Positions 32,839-32,853 of a stretch of 32,853 bases of DNA are shown piece after piece (positions within the stretch are counted from its first letter, which is position 1; each line of letters begins with the position of its first letter). The DNA is from Nitrospirota bacterium. Lineage in GTDB: Bacteria > Nitrospirota > Thermodesulfovibrionia > Thermodesulfovibrionales > UBA1546. The notes beneath the pieces were generated by a model that had not been told where the DNA came from, made no database searches, and was given only the letters and a program-made list of their open reading frames with translations. The stretch lies in NCBI GenBank assembly GCA_016208915.1, contig JACQXE010000037.1, positions 68,905 to 101,757 on the forward strand, read 5' to 3'. The translations under genes were made by a program, and so were the position numbers.

Positions 32839-32853
32839 ATGGACAGTTATAAA
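32839..32853 (+). CDS. scpA: Start of probable scpA (partial)
   Basis: ATG at 32839 is preceded by GGAGG with a five-base spacer and reads MDSYK to the window end. ScpA proteins of many bacteria start with a very similar M-x-SY-x segment and scpA follows trpS in several genomes. ScpA is the kleisin of the SMC condensin complex. Only five codons are visible, so the name rests on gene order, ribosome site and this short match. Confidence 0.4.

Overview
The window is about 33 kb of densely packed bacterial chromosome with low to moderate GC and almost no spacing inside gene runs. The gene set suggests an anaerobic or respiring Gram-negative bacterium: system II cytochrome c biogenesis (ResB, and the first codons of a following CcsA/ResC gene), CcdA, a CxxCH multiheme cytochrome, a large arsenic operon, GTP-dependent PEP carboxykinase, and housekeeping genes (hisD, tsaC, hemL, pgi, trpS, start of scpA). 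A Nitrospirota or Desulfobacterota-like lineage would fit, but this is a guess from gene content; no rRNA or tRNA was seen. Layout: 1-4.2 kb (minus) holds cytochrome c maturation, a DsbA-like protein and a tetraheme cytochrome flanked by two palindromic repeats, then a small Cys-rich exported protein and a 5'-truncated cupin. 4.6-7.5 kb (plus) holds hisD, tsaC and an exported cyclophilin; the hisD-tsaC gap is filled by two abutting hairpin elements. 7.5-13.5 kb (minus) holds ccdA, a MoaB/MogA protein, a MOSC protein, then a lipid-linked sugar cassette: UPF0104 membrane protein, polyprenyl-phosphate glycosyltransferase, and a PAP2-ArnT-like fusion with repeat DNA inserted in frame. 13.5-18.2 kb (minus) is an arsenic operon: ArsP-type permease, a probable selenocysteine thioredoxin-like protein, DUF2703, a small CxxC thioredoxin-like protein, ArsR, ACR3, a double Usp protein and ArsC, behind a long AT palindrome. 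18.3-23.7 kb holds a TPR lipoprotein (minus), then hemL, atpZ/atpI-like genes, a TPR protein, pgi, a small membrane protein and a MazG-like hydrolase (plus). 23.7-29.5 kb (minus) holds an AmpG-like transporter, an uncharacterised protein with two kinase-like halves, an enlarged NDK-like protein and PEP carboxykinase. 29.8-32.85 kb (plus) holds a site-2 protease-like protein, a REC-PAS protein, trpS, and the first codons of probable scpA behind a hairpin that covers its Shine-Dalgarno sequence. The most notable observations are (1) an in-frame UGA in the arsenic operon followed by a SECIS-like hairpin and 29 more codons ending 3 nt before the next gene; (2) three intergenic elements with a conserved core whose outer arms pair within each copy but differ in sequence between copies, two of them also carrying a compensatory base-pair change; (3) the Shine-Dalgarno-sequestering stem before scpA; and (4) the tandem kinase-like/NDK-like/PEPCK locus.
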